From: Candidatus Melainabacteria bacterium MEL.A1
GTDB lineage: Bacteria; Cyanobacteriota; Vampirovibrionia; Gastranaerophilales; Gastranaerophilaceae
Direction: 5' to 3'
Length of the DNA stretch: 64,000 bases
NCBI GenBank assembly: GCA_001765415.1
Contig: CP017245.1
Location: 372,001-436,000, forward strand
This document shows, in pieces, positions 9,152 to 17,949 of the stretch; position 1 is the first letter of the stretch; each line of letters starts with the position of its first letter. The notes under the pieces are model-generated. The model saw only the letters and a list, made by a program, of their open reading frames with translations. It had not been told where the DNA came from and did no database searches. A program made the translations under genes and the position numbers.

Positions 9152-10426
9152 TTATAGAGCCGCTTTAGTTGCAGGAACAGAAGCATCATCTAACAAGATA
9201 ACATAAACAACTTCGCCTGATTTAGCGTGATATTGAAGTCCTTTAGTTACCAAACCAGTAGCCAAGCCAACTGCAGCACCTACAGGAGCGCCGATTGCAA
9301 TACCTGTACCAATTTTAGTTGGATCAGGAATAAATGCGAAACCAACACCTGCACCAGTACCAACTGCTGCACCTGAAACCGTACATAATGCAAGTTTACC
9401 AGCTGTCATCCAAGGACCTTCTTTTAATGAATTATCTTTTGTAAAAGGTTTAGCATTAAATGCTACTTGTTCACCTGATGGAAGAACAATTTGAGTTAAT
9501 TGAGGATAAACTCGAGCATTTTTGTTGAACCATTTTGGATCTCTAACTTCATTCAATTGAGCAACAAATTTAGTTCCAGCAGGAAGAACCAAAGTTCCTT
9601 CTTGAGTATTGATATTTTCTGGAGCAACAAATGTTACAATATCACCGGCTTTGTGTTCTTCTGACTTAAATTTGTCTTCAAAAGCAACTGCCAAAACGTT
9701 ACCTTCAGAAATTACTCTTTCAACATTGTTAACTTTTACTTCGTTATTAGGAGCCTTTTTAGTAACCGCTAAATGCTCAACTGTAGTTGCACCGATGTAT
9801 TCTTGTTTAACTAAGTCTAATTTGTCTTTAAGTCTAGCTAATAATACTGCAGCTTCTGCTCTTGACAAATTGTCATTCGGTCTTAATTCTCTTGAATCAG
9901 GGTAGTTTACGTAAATACCATAATTAATAGTTTTTGCATAAACATTAGTAGCCCAAGCAGGAACTGCATTAGCATCTTTGAATTGATTCAAAATTGATTT
10001 ATCAGCATTCATGTCTTTTGTAATATGGCTGATTACTGATTGTGCTTCTGATCTTAAAACTGTTCTTTCAGGTTGGAAAGTTCCATCCGGATAACCATAT
10101 ACCAAACCTAATTGTTGAGAACGTAAAATGTTTTCATAGCTTTCTGTAGCTTTTGTTACATCTGAAAATTTGTTTTCAACACTAACATTCAAATTTTCAT
10201 TTGATAAAACTTTCAATAGGGCATTAACAAATTCAACTCTTGTCATGTTACCTTCAGGATTAAATTGCTTTCCGTTAAGAGACATGATATCGTTATCAAC
10301 AACGATATTAATTTCTTTGTTTGCCCAGTAATTTTCTCCTACATCAGCAATATTTGCTGCAAAAGAAGGAGCTACTGTTAATGATAATAAACCTAAAATC
10401 ATTAATCCAGAAATAAATTTGTTCAT
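9152..10426 (-). CDS. SLH-domain envelope protein
   Basis: 424 residues. A signal peptide ends about residue 23 ('PSFAA'). Three S-layer-homology repeats (about 28-75, 87-140, 148-200) carry the typical 'NFNPEGNMTRVEF', 'YPDGTFQPERTVLRSEA' and 'ELRPNDNLSRAEAA' cores. The C-terminal region has a beta-rich part and a glycine-zipper hydrophobic block (about 340-400). SLH repeats bind secondary wall polymers or peptidoglycan and anchor proteins under the outer membrane, as in cyanobacterial relatives. There is no porin barrel. GAGGAATTAAAG precedes the ATG, and it has its own terminator. Confidence 0.85.
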   Translation of the reverse strand: MNKFISGLMILGLLSLTVAPSFAANIADVGENYWANKEINIVVDNDIMSLNGKQFNPEGNMTRVEFVNALLKVLSNENLNVSVENKFSDVTKATESYENILRSQQLGLVYGYPDGTFQPERTVLRSEAQSVISHITKDMNADKSILNQFKDANAVPAWATNVYAKTINYGIYVNYPDSRELRPNDNLSRAEAAVLLARLKDKLDLVKQEYIGATTVEHLAVTKKAPNNEVKVNNVERVISEGNVLAVAFEDKFKSEEHKAGDIVTFVAPENINTQEGTLVLPAGTKFVAQLNEVRDPKWFNKNARVYPQLTQIVLPSGEQVAFNAKPFTKDNSLKEGPWMTAGKLALCTVSGAAVGTGAGVGFAFIPDPTKIGTGIAIGAPVGAAVGLATGLVTKGLQYHAKSGEVVYVILLDDASVPATKAAL

Positions 10427-10546
10427 CTTTAATTCCTCATATTTACCAGTAAACCTTTTTCGTGTATAATTGTATCGTAGATTAAAAAATTTGTAAACAT
10501 GTACATTATAATTATAGATAATTTACCCAATTAAGAAAGGAAAAGT

Positions 10547-11992
10547 ATGGATAATTACACAATGACTAAGATTGTTGCGACTCTAGGGCCTGCATCATCT
10601 ACAAAAGAAAAAATCAAAGAGCTTTTTAAAGCTGGCGTAACCATGTTCAGATTAAATTCATCACATGGCGATGTTGAAATGCACAAACAAAACTTGGCTT
10701 ACATTAGAGAAATTGAAGAAGAAGAAAAGACTTTAATTCCTGTATTGCTTGACTTACAAGGACCTAAAATCAGAATAGGAACACTTCCTCAATCAATTGA
10801 AATTCATAAAGGAGAAATCCTTAAATTTCGTCACCAACCGGAAATTACAGGAGATATTCTTCCTGTAGACTACAAAGGCATGGCTGATGACGTTACTCCT
10901 GGCGAAAAAATCATGATTGATGATGGTAAAATTCAACTTGAAGTAAAAAAAGTTGAAGATAGAGTAATCTTTGCAGAAGTATTAACTGACGGACTTTTGA
11001 AACAAAGAAAAGGTATCAACATTCCTGGTTCTCAAGGCAGTCTTGATGTATTAACTGAAAGAGATTTAAAATTTGTTGAATTTGCAGCACATGCCGATAT
11101 TGATTATTTAGGTTTATCTTTCGTTAGAGAAGCATCTGATATTGTTAAATTGAGAGATTTGCTTCACAAACATGGAAACTACACTGCAAGAATTATTTCT
11201 AAAATCGAAAAACCTCAAGCAGTTAACAACATTGATGCAATCATTGAAGTTTCTGACGGTATCATGGTAGCTAGAGGCGATTTGGGTATCGAAATTTCTA
11301 ACGAAAAAGTACCTATCGTTCAAAAAACTATCATCAGAAAAGCAAATGCAAAAAGAAAAGTTGTTATCGTTGCAACACAAATGTTAGATAGCATGATTGA
11401 AAACCCAATTCCTACTCGTGCAGAAACTTCTGACGTTGCAAATGCTATTCTTGACGGAACAGATGCAATCATGCTATCAGGTGAAACTGCAGCAGGTGCA
11501 TATCCGGTTGAAGCAGTTGCTATGATGAAAAAAATCGCAGATTATGTTCTTGATTCAACATTTATGAGAAAAAATAAATTCCCTAGAAAAATGGTTGAAG
11601 AAGAAAAAGATTCTCAAGCAATGGCAATCGGTATGTCAATCGCTGATATGGCAAGAAAAATGCCTGTAAAAGCAGTTATTGCATTAACAGGTAGCGGATT
11701 TACTGCTTCAATGTTAGCAGAAGGCAAATTGAGTGTTCCAATTTTCGCTTGCTGTCCAGACAAAAAAGTTTGCCGTAACATTAAATTGTTCAGAGGTGTT
11801 TACCCAATTCCTTTGAACTTTGAAGCATCTATCGACAAAAAATCTTTGTTAGAATTAGATGAATTTTTAATCGGCAAATTAGGATTGTCAAAAGATGACT
11901 TTGTACTAATCACAGGTTCAGTTCCTGAATTGTTGGTTGGTGGTACAAACTTCATCAAAATCCACAAAATTGGCTTGTTGAAAAAAGACTAG
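10547..11992 (+). CDS. pyk: Pyruvate kinase
   Basis: 481 residues, the normal length. It converts phosphoenolpyruvate and ADP to pyruvate and ATP. Visible marks are 'ATLGPAS', 'FRLNSSHG' (ATP and PEP site), the catalytic 'SKIEKPQAV', 'MVARGDLGIE', and the Mg/K-binding and hinge segments 'TQMLDSMIENPIPTRAE' and 'GTDAIMLSGETAAG'. The C-terminal alpha/beta domain is complete. AAAGGAAAAGT precedes the ATG, and a strong terminator follows at 12012-12047, so it is monocistronic. Confidence 0.97.
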   Translation: MDNYTMTKIVATLGPASSTKEKIKELFKAGVTMFRLNSSHGDVEMHKQNLAYIREIEEEEKTLIPVLLDLQGPKIRIGTLPQSIEIHKGEILKFRHQPEITGDILPVDYKGMADDVTPGEKIMIDDGKIQLEVKKVEDRVIFAEVLTDGLLKQRKGINIPGSQGSLDVLTERDLKFVEFAAHADIDYLGLSFVREASDIVKLRDLLHKHGNYTARIISKIEKPQAVNNIDAIIEVSDGIMVARGDLGIEISNEKVPIVQKTIIRKANAKRKVVIVATQMLDSMIENPIPTRAETSDVANAILDGTDAIMLSGETAAGAYPVEAVAMMKKIADYVLDSTFMRKNKFPRKMVEEEKDSQAMAIGMSIADMARKMPVKAVIALTGSGFTASMLAEGKLSVPIFACCPDKKVCRNIKLFRGVYPIPLNFEASIDKKSLLELDEFLIGKLGLSKDDFVLITGSVPELLVGGTNFIKIHKIGLLKKD

Positions 11993-12011
11993 TTTCAATT
12001 ACAAATAAACG

Positions 12012-12047
12012 AAAACCTCCTGAGAGAATTTCTTTCAGGAGGTTTTT
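12012..12047 (+). terminator. Terminator of pyk
   Basis: AAAACCTCCTGA pairs with TCAGGAGGTTTT around an eleven-base loop, followed by a T-run. Confidence 0.93.
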
Positions 12048-12069
12048 ATTGACCAATAATTATCACAAA

Positions 12070-12189
12070 GGGCTACGTGCAAAACCCTCAACCAATATAT
12101 GAAGTATGGAATAATACGTGCGATAGTGGGCTACGTGCGAAATCTCTACACCAATATATGAGGTATGGACTAATAATTGTCGCAGATGG
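12070..12189. repeat. Two tandem copies of a ~60-bp repeat
   Basis: Two units each begin gggctacgtgc and contain 'accaatatatgaRgtatgga'. The reverse complement of the same unit is found twice, also in tandem, at about 33731-33850. The spacer 12048-12446 otherwise holds the hairpin at 12191-12228 and the promoter of the 12447 gene. Confidence 0.85.
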
Positions 12190-12190
12190 T

Positions 12191-12228
12191 AAAAAAAAGA
12201 AAAAGCCTTCTTAAATATTTTAAGAAGG
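12191..12228 (-). terminator. Minus-strand terminator without an obvious gene
   Basis: CCTTCTTAAA pairs with TTTAAGAAGG. Read on the minus strand it is followed by CTTTTTCTTTTTTTT. No minus-strand gene longer than about 16 codons lies between it and the divergent start at 12447, so it may end a small RNA that begins near 12370. Confidence 0.6.
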
Positions 12229-12385
12229 TTGAAATTTGTTTTTAGGAAGGAATAGGAATTTATGCTCTCTCTTATTTAAACGTTCTCTCTTAATATCCTC
12301 GCATTATTTAATGCGCTCATATATATAAAGTATATAAATAATATCTAATTTCATATACTACCCAATTCGTTACAAAAGTTAACAC

Positions 12386-12414
12386 TTGATTTTTTGCACG
12401 CATTATTCTATAAT
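12386..12414 (+). promoter_or_regulatory. Sigma70-type promoter of the 12447 gene
   Basis: TTGATT, a 17-base spacer, then TATAAT. A CGTTACAAAA box lies directly upstream (12368-12377). Confidence 0.75.
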
Positions 12415-12446
12415 TAGATTTGTAGGAGACATGTAGGAGTTAAGGA

Positions 12447-12725
12447 ATGTTAGTTTCATCGATTGCACGCTTTAACGCAGTTAACACAATGAATAACGCA
12501 GCATTTATGTCGTTGAATGCTGCAAATTCTATGGTTAATGGGATAAATAATACACATGCATTTGGAGGTGAACATGACACCGCAATGCTTAACAAAATAG
12601 ATAAAAAACTTAGCCTTGATTTGTTAACTAATAATCTACTTTATAAAGTCGCATATCTACAAGAAAAAATAGCTGGCAAGCATCAAAATAATGAATTGAA
12701 AAAATCTTTGAATGTATTAGGATAA
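12447..12725 (+). CDS. 92-residue protein of unknown function
   Basis: The N-terminal half is Ala/Asn/Met-rich ('MNNAAFMSLNAANSMV') and the C-terminal half is a charged helix. No signal peptide or membrane segment. AGGAG precedes the ATG and a good promoter lies 33 bases upstream. The Asn-rich start is shared in style with the small gene at 42466. A short TTTTACTT/AAGTAAAA hairpin follows the stop. No family recognised. Confidence 0.65.
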   Translation: MLVSSIARFNAVNTMNNAAFMSLNAANSMVNGINNTHAFGGEHDTAMLNKIDKKLSLDLLTNNLLYKVAYLQEKIAGKHQNNELKKSLNVLG

Positions 12726-12764
12726 ATAATGTAATTATAATGTTTTACTTTTAAGTAAAATGTT

Positions 12765-13949
12765 TTAGTTGTTATCTTTAAATAGTTCTTTTACTAATAC
12801 GGAGCAAACTGCAGGGATTATGGCAACAAACAATAGTACATTTGTAATCCCAAAGTTTTCAGCAACAAATCCTAACATAGACATTACAATTGCCACAATT
12901 CCCCAAGAAAATCCGTTAATAAATCCAGAAATAATGCTTTTGTACTCTGGCAAGACATTCTGAGCCATCAACATAGTTACCGGTGTCGCCATCATTGTAA
13001 CAAACCCCATTATTACAAAAATTACAAGCGACAAAGTCGGATGTGAATGGTAAGTCAAAACAAACAATAACATTAATGGCAAAGTAGAAATCATTGAAAT
13101 ATAAAACACATTCGCAGAACCAATCCTTTTTTCAACATTACTGCTTATTAAAGAACCAATTCCACCTGCAAAAATGAATGCAAATAATGCCATCCCAATA
13201 TAAAACGGCTTATACCCCATACTTTTCCACAAAAACGGAAGCAATATAAAACAAGCTGACGAAATCATTGTTTTCATCATCGCAATCAGGTTTAAAATAT
13301 TTAACTTTCTATTAGATAAAATTCTTTTGAAAGCTATTTTAAAATCAATTTTATTAACAGGTTGAGCAAAATTAGACAACTTTGGGACAAAATAAAACAT
13401 CAATAAAGCCCAAATACAACCAACTACGGTCATTAATGGCATTCTGTGCATTCCTAAAAACTGTGTTATTGCTGACGAAACAATCGGTCCACAAGAATAT
13501 CCCAAAGTTCCCATCGCCACAAACACTGCCATTGCCTTCCCAACATCAGAATATTTTGCAAATCTTGACGCAAAACCTAAAGCTTGAGGGTGAAACAAAC
13601 TTGAACCGATACTACCTATAATTATAAACAAAACCAAAATCAACGGTTTATTTGCCATCGCAGACATCGGAATAAACAATGAAGATAAAATTAATCCCCA
13701 AAATATAAAAGATCTTTTTACATTATTATCGGCAAAAAAGCCAAACAAAGGCTGCAACAATGATGAAAATATGTGCGAAATTGTAAGAATAATTGTTGCA
13801 ATTGCCATTGAAATTCCAATTTTAGCCGCTATAAAAGGCATAATCGGATTTAAGACACCTGTATATATATCATTTATAAAATGTCCGCCACCAAGCCAAA
13901 TCAAGGCTTTTTTGTAAGCGTTCTGAGGTAAATTTTTATCCATATCCAT
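12765..13949 (-). CDS. MFS transporter of the fosmidomycin-resistance (Fsr) type
   Basis: 394 residues with about twelve membrane segments. The start 'GGGHFINDIYTGVLNPIMPF' and the 'GSSLFHPQALGFAS' segment are typical of the Fsr branch of the major facilitator superfamily. These are proton-driven exporters of small molecules; the substrate here cannot be read from sequence. No strong SD is visible before the ATG. It is followed on the same strand only by the divergent small gene's region, so it is probably monocistronic. Lgt lies 39 bases upstream on the same strand and could be co-transcribed with it. Confidence 0.8.
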   Translation of the reverse strand: MDMDKNLPQNAYKKALIWLGGGHFINDIYTGVLNPIMPFIAAKIGISMAIATIILTISHIFSSLLQPLFGFFADNNVKRSFIFWGLILSSLFIPMSAMANKPLILVLFIIIGSIGSSLFHPQALGFASRFAKYSDVGKAMAVFVAMGTLGYSCGPIVSSAITQFLGMHRMPLMTVVGCIWALLMFYFVPKLSNFAQPVNKIDFKIAFKRILSNRKLNILNLIAMMKTMISSACFILLPFLWKSMGYKPFYIGMALFAFIFAGGIGSLISSNVEKRIGSANVFYISMISTLPLMLLFVLTYHSHPTLSLVIFVIMGFVTMMATPVTMLMAQNVLPEYKSIISGFINGFSWGIVAIVMSMLGFVAENFGITNVLLFVAIIPAVCSVLVKELFKDNN

Positions 13950-13988
13950 AACAATTTAATTTAAACTCAAATAAGGAGAAAAATCAAA

Positions 13989-14777
13989 TCAACTATTTTC
14001 ATTTTTTTTACTCAAAACAACCAAAGATATTGAAGCAAAAGCAATAATAATCAAAGAAACCAGTTGCGCCACAGGAATTCCATGAATATTTAAAACACTA
14101 TCAACCCTAAAATGCTCAACAACAATTCTTGCAAACGAATACATTATTAGATAAATACAGGCCAACATTCCGGGGTGTTTAGACAGTTTTTTAAAACTTA
14201 ACAAAAGAATTATAAAAATTAAAAAATCTAAAATACTTTCATACAGAAAAGTGGGATGAAAGTATTCAAAATTTATATATTCAGTCGGGCGATGAGTAAT
14301 CGGAATATATAGTTTCCAAGGGAGATTTGTCGGAGAGCCAAAAGCCTCAGAGTTAAAGAAATTGCCCCATCTTCCGATACTTTGTCCTAAAGCAGTTCCA
14401 CACAAAAAAGCATCAATAAGTTTCAAAAAAGACATTTTATATTTTTTTGAGAAACAATAAAGAGCAATAATGCCAACAATTATTACCCCATGAATAGATA
14501 AACCGCCTTGTCTTATATAAAAAATTTCTAATGGATGTTCTACATAATAAGAAAAATTAACTATGCAATAATACAATCTTGCCCCAATTATACCAATGAT
14601 AATTATATACGGAGAAAAATCAATTATTTTTGAAGCATCAGCTCTATTATAAAAAATTTTATACAATAAATATGCACCATACACACCTATCAATATTGCA
14701 ATTGCAAGTACTATCCCATAAAAATATACAGGAAAACCAAACAAGCTAAAAGCAACATCAGTTGGAGATTGAAACAT
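13989..14777 (-). CDS. lgt: Phosphatidylglycerol-prolipoprotein diacylglyceryl transferase
   Basis: 262 residues with about seven membrane segments. Lgt transfers diacylglycerol from phosphatidylglycerol to the lipobox Cys of prolipoproteins. The family signature 'GRWGNFFNSEAFG' is present, with 'RQGGLSIHGV' carrying the essential His-Gly pair. It starts one base after the stop of a TPR lipoprotein gene, a likely substrate, and is surely co-transcribed with it. Confidence 0.95.
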   Translation of the reverse strand: MFQSPTDVAFSLFGFPVYFYGIVLAIAILIGVYGAYLLYKIFYNRADASKIIDFSPYIIIIGIIGARLYYCIVNFSYYVEHPLEIFYIRQGGLSIHGVIIVGIIALYCFSKKYKMSFLKLIDAFLCGTALGQSIGRWGNFFNSEAFGSPTNLPWKLYIPITHRPTEYINFEYFHPTFLYESILDFLIFIILLLSFKKLSKHPGMLACIYLIMYSFARIVVEHFRVDSVLNIHGIPVAQLVSLIIIAFASISLVVLSKKNENS

Positions 14778-14778
14778 C

Positions 14779-15360
14779 TTATTTCACTGCATTCTCAGCC
14801 AATAACTGCTGTAACTCTTTAACTTTTCTATCTACAAAAGCTCTATCATCAGGTTCGTTGCTTTTATCTTGGTATAAACCGTAATCCGAAATAGCGTCAT
14901 TCAAAAGTTTTCCCAATGTTTCTTTTGCTCTGTCTGATAAAACAACTTTAACCTCTTCAGCTTCATTATCTATTTCTTCAACTTTTTCAATAGTACCATC
15001 GTCATTAACTTTAACTGCACCCGAAATTATATCTTTTGCAAGATTTTCTTCACAAACTGCTAATGAATAATAAGCATCAGCGAAATCAGGATTTAACTTA
15101 ATGGCTGCTGCGTAAGTTTTGATTGCATTGGAATAGTCTTCTGCCTTTGTATAAGCAACTGCCAAGTTGTATTGGGTTTCAAACACACTACCATCTAAAT
15201 CTACACTTGACTTCAATCGCTCAATCGCTGAAACATAATCCCCTTTGTCCATAAAATCTTTTGCTTTATTGTTAAGTTCCTGTACCGCAAAGTTATTAAT
15301 ACATGCCGTAGATATTACAGAAATAAACAATATACTAGCTAGTAAAAAAGCTTTTTTCAT
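14779..15360 (-). CDS. TPR-containing lipoprotein
   Basis: 193 residues. A lipoprotein signal ends 'ISTA|C' (Cys at residue 20), fitting the lipobox. Two or three tetratricopeptide repeats follow (about 28-110), including 'FETQYNLAVAYTKAEDYSNAI' in parts. An acidic segment (about 120-145) and a C-terminal helix complete it. It is probably anchored on the outer face of the inner membrane or on the outer membrane as a protein-interaction scaffold. It is the first gene of a two-gene operon with lgt. Confidence 0.8.
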   Translation of the reverse strand: MKKAFLLASILFISVISTACINNFAVQELNNKAKDFMDKGDYVSAIERLKSSVDLDGSVFETQYNLAVAYTKAEDYSNAIKTYAAAIKLNPDFADAYYSLAVCEENLAKDIISGAVKVNDDGTIEKVEEIDNEAEEVKVVLSDRAKETLGKLLNDAISDYGLYQDKSNEPDDRAFVDRKVKELQQLLAENAVK

Positions 15361-15471
15361 GCTATAATCAACCTCATAAAATTATTTGTAATTTTTATTA
15401 TAAAATAAGTTTAAATATTTGGCAAATTATATTCATAAAAGTTACAAATATAAATTTGTGAGGTAAAGAAA

Positions 15472-15744
15472 ATGTCTGAAGATAAGGTTATTAAATTAGG
15501 AGCAAAAAGAGAAAAAAATGTGGAACACGCACATCATGAACATAGAGAAAACCATGACGAACTTGTTTATTGCAGTTTTTGCGGTCGCCCAAACACGCAA
15601 GTATTAAAAATGGTTCAAGGACCGGGAGTTAATATTTGTTCAGAATGCGCCATGATAGCAGTACAATATTTAATTTTGAATGATAGAATGCCATCTGCAG
15701 AAGCTCAGGCAATTTTAGATGCCTTTTGGGGGAAAGCTCGCTAA
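15472..15744 (+). CDS. Free-standing ClpX zinc-binding domain protein
   Basis: 90 residues. A His-rich N-terminal stretch (residues 19-28) precedes a complete C4 zinc finger with Cys34, Cys37, Cys56 and Cys59. Its 'CSFCGRPN', 'KMVQGPGVNIC' and 'SEC' text matches the N-terminal domain of ClpX. In ClpX this domain dimerises and recruits substrates and adaptors. Here no AAA+ ATPase follows, and the protein ends after one more helix. It heads an eight-gene operon that also encodes a Clp_N-only protein. GTGAGG precedes the ATG. It is likely an adaptor, anti-adaptor or regulator of ClpXP, by inference only. Confidence 0.8.
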   Translation: MSEDKVIKLGAKREKNVEHAHHEHRENHDELVYCSFCGRPNTQVLKMVQGPGVNICSECAMIAVQYLILNDRMPSAEAQAILDAFWGKAR

Positions 15745-17261
15745 TGATGAACGAATTTGAGCTTAATCCATTTGAGATAAAAGCAGAAATTGCAAGAATT
15801 TTTGAGGAATTAAAAGGTGTTAGCGATTTTGAAAATTTTGAAGTTCATTATCGCATGCTTGATGCACAGGAAGATAAATCAATAATCATCAAATTATTGC
15901 TGAAAGAAATAAATAGCAAACAATTAAATGCCCCTCTTTTAAAATTTCTTTTATTAAGGTACTGCGACACAAAAGAGTTGTCTGAAAAATTGTGGAGCAT
16001 TATAAAAAATTCAATGGCATCAAACCAAGCAAAAATTTTTGCATTAGATTTGTTAAGAGATATTGACACAAATTGGTCTTACGAAGAATGTGAACAATAC
16101 CTAGACAACCCTGATGAACTTGTAGAATCTGATACTAAAAAAATTCTTGATAACGCACTTGCTGATCCGGAAGTTCAGATTGATTTTCTTGATTTTTTAA
16201 GTTCACTATCAGAGGATGACAAAATAACTTTATTACGATCTTTAGGTAATGATTACTCAAAAGACGAATTGGCGAATATGCTTGTACCTGTATTTTTATC
16301 AATGTCTGATACTCCTGCAGGGAAAGAAGCTTTAGATATATTAGGAAATTCAAAATCGCAACTGGCATATCACGCACTAAATTCATCACTTGATTTTATA
16401 GATGAAAGTTTAGTTTCCACAGTAAAAAAGAATTTATCAATTTTAAAACTTGCAGGAATTAGAGAAGATAATTCGCATCTATTTTATAAAAAATTGTTAA
16501 AAAATTCAAAACCATACAAATTTTGCATAACATATCCAGACGGACACGGATATCAAGCAATTATAATCTCAAGAATTACACAAAATGGGAAAGTTCAGTT
16601 TGTAGCAATCGTAATTGACGATTATCACGGAATTAAAGATTGTTTTGGGTTTAATAACATAACCAAATTTGAATGTAATACTATTGTAGAAAGATTTTAC
16701 AGAGGTCAGAGAGCATTAGATTTAGAGCCTTCTGTTTTAAAATCAATTTTGATTAAGGCAGAAAAATTATCTAAACATCAAATGCCTTATGAATATGTAT
16801 GTTGGCGCAATCTTTTAGCAGATATTGAGCCGGCTACAATCAAACTTAATTATAGAGTAACACAACTTTCAGATAAAGATTTTTATAATATTTTGACTTA
16901 TGATTTCACCGATTATTGGTTCTTAAATAGCACTTATAGTGACGAATTTGAAGAATTTTTAAGAGGGATTGAAAAAATTGAAACAGATAATTTTGAAGAA
17001 TATATTGAAAATAATTTAGAAAAAGTCTTTTACCCTGAAGAAAGCCGAATTTGGACTGAAAGAATTTTAAATTGCGCAATATTAAAACATTACGCAAAAG
17101 AAGAAAAAGCTGCACAAAATTTATATTCTTTGTATAATGATAAAAAACTTATTCGAGAACTTTTCAAAAACATTTTGAGAAAAAGCATATACGAATATTT
17201 TTATGCAAAAGAAGATATCGCAAAAGTTAAACAGATTGAAGATATGTGGGTTAAAGAATAA
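15744..17261 (+). CDS. 505-residue helical protein of unknown function
   Basis: The ATG at 15744 overlaps the previous stop by one base (TAATG), so translation is coupled; a TTG at 15726 is in frame but less likely. The sequence is strongly alpha-helical and acidic. The first 260 residues look like an irregular HEAT/ARM-type solenoid. A middle alpha/beta part (about 265-330) has 'CITYPDGHGYQAIIISR' and 'VIDDYHGIKDCFGF'. A helical C-terminus follows. No catalytic motif or membrane segment is seen. The stop overlaps the yqgF start. Its place between Clp-related genes suggests it works with them. No family recognised. Confidence 0.7.
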   Translation: MMNEFELNPFEIKAEIARIFEELKGVSDFENFEVHYRMLDAQEDKSIIIKLLLKEINSKQLNAPLLKFLLLRYCDTKELSEKLWSIIKNSMASNQAKIFALDLLRDIDTNWSYEECEQYLDNPDELVESDTKKILDNALADPEVQIDFLDFLSSLSEDDKITLLRSLGNDYSKDELANMLVPVFLSMSDTPAGKEALDILGNSKSQLAYHALNSSLDFIDESLVSTVKKNLSILKLAGIREDNSHLFYKKLLKNSKPYKFCITYPDGHGYQAIIISRITQNGKVQFVAIVIDDYHGIKDCFGFNNITKFECNTIVERFYRGQRALDLEPSVLKSILIKAEKLSKHQMPYEYVCWRNLLADIEPATIKLNYRVTQLSDKDFYNILTYDFTDYWFLNSTYSDEFEEFLRGIEKIETDNFEEYIENNLEKVFYPEESRIWTERILNCAILKHYAKEEKAAQNLYSLYNDKKLIRELFKNILRKSIYEYFYAKEDIAKVKQIEDMWVKE

Positions 17262-17665
17262 TGTACAAAATAATGGCACTTGATATTGGAACAAAAAGAA
17301 TTGGAGTTGCATTGAGCGACTACCTTTTAATGCTATCAAACGGCCATTCTTGCGTACCTCGCCTACCAGAAGATAAGGCAATAAGCGAAATTTTGGATAT
17401 TGCAAAAAACAATAATGTAAAAAAAATTGTTATAGGAGTTCCTTTCAATATGGATGGAACACAAGGGGCGCAAGCACAAGATTGCAAAGACTTTGCAGCA
17501 AAAATTCAGGGTTATGAGATAATCTATGAAGATGAAAGATTAACTTCTGACACTGCAGAAGAAAACTTACGTGCAAAAAAGATTGATTTCAGAAAAAACA
17601 AAGGACTGGTTGATATTGAAAGTGCTTGTATTATACTGGAACAGTACCTATCAAGATTAAAATAA
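17261..17665 (+). CDS. yqgF: YqgF/RuvX family RNase H-fold nuclease
   Basis: 134 residues, the usual length. 'ALDIGTKRIGVALS' carries the first catalytic Asp, 'IGVPFNMDGT' the middle strand, and 'EDERLTS' the second acidic residue; a final Asp lies in 'KGLVDIESAC'. YqgF proteins are RNase H-fold nucleases linked to 16S rRNA 5' processing and proposed as Holliday-junction resolvases. The ATG overlaps the stop of the upstream gene. The yqgF plus DUF1292 pair is also found in Firmicutes. Confidence 0.92.
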   Translation: MYKIMALDIGTKRIGVALSDYLLMLSNGHSCVPRLPEDKAISEILDIAKNNNVKKIVIGVPFNMDGTQGAQAQDCKDFAAKIQGYEIIYEDERLTSDTAEENLRAKKIDFRKNKGLVDIESACIILEQYLSRLK

Positions 17666-17685
17666 AAAGAAAGGAAATTATAATT

Positions 17686-17946
17686 ATGGCAGATGAAGAT
17701 CAAATCATTGAAACCGTTGACGAAAACGGTAACGTAATCAAATTTGAATTGTTTGATATCGTAGAAGTTGACGAACAAGAATATGCACTTCTTTTACCTG
17801 TAGAGGAAGAAGAAGGAGATGAAGTTGTTCTTATGAGATTAAGTAAAGATGGCGACGAATACTTGTTTGAAACAATTGATGACGATGAAGAATTTGATAA
17901 AGTAGCTACATACGTAGAAAACATGGAAGACGAAGACGAGGAATAA
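17686..17946 (+). CDS. DUF1292 family protein (YrzB-like)
   Basis: 86 residues from the ATG at 17686, chosen because AAAGGAAA lies upstream and the family begins here; a longer in-frame version from 17626 would overlap yqgF. Very acidic. The core 'FELFDIVEVDEQEYALLLP' and 'EVVLMRL' is the DUF1292 signature. The role is unknown; it usually sits beside yqgF. It ends with 'EDEDEE', and the GAGGAATAAG around its stop is the SD of the next gene. Confidence 0.88.
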   Translation: MADEDQIIETVDENGNVIKFELFDIVEVDEQEYALLLPVEEEEGDEVVLMRLSKDGDEYLFETIDDDEEFDKVATYVENMEDEDEE

Positions 17947-17949
17947 GTT

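Noticed and set aside
9609..9905. 98-codon plus-strand frame inside the SLH gene
   Set aside because: It is the antisense shadow of a strong SLH-domain gene, without SD or motifs.
15472..15744. A broken clpX gene
   Set aside because: No AAA+ remnants follow in any frame. The next gene starts on the stop codon by a tight TAATG overlap and is unrelated to ClpX.
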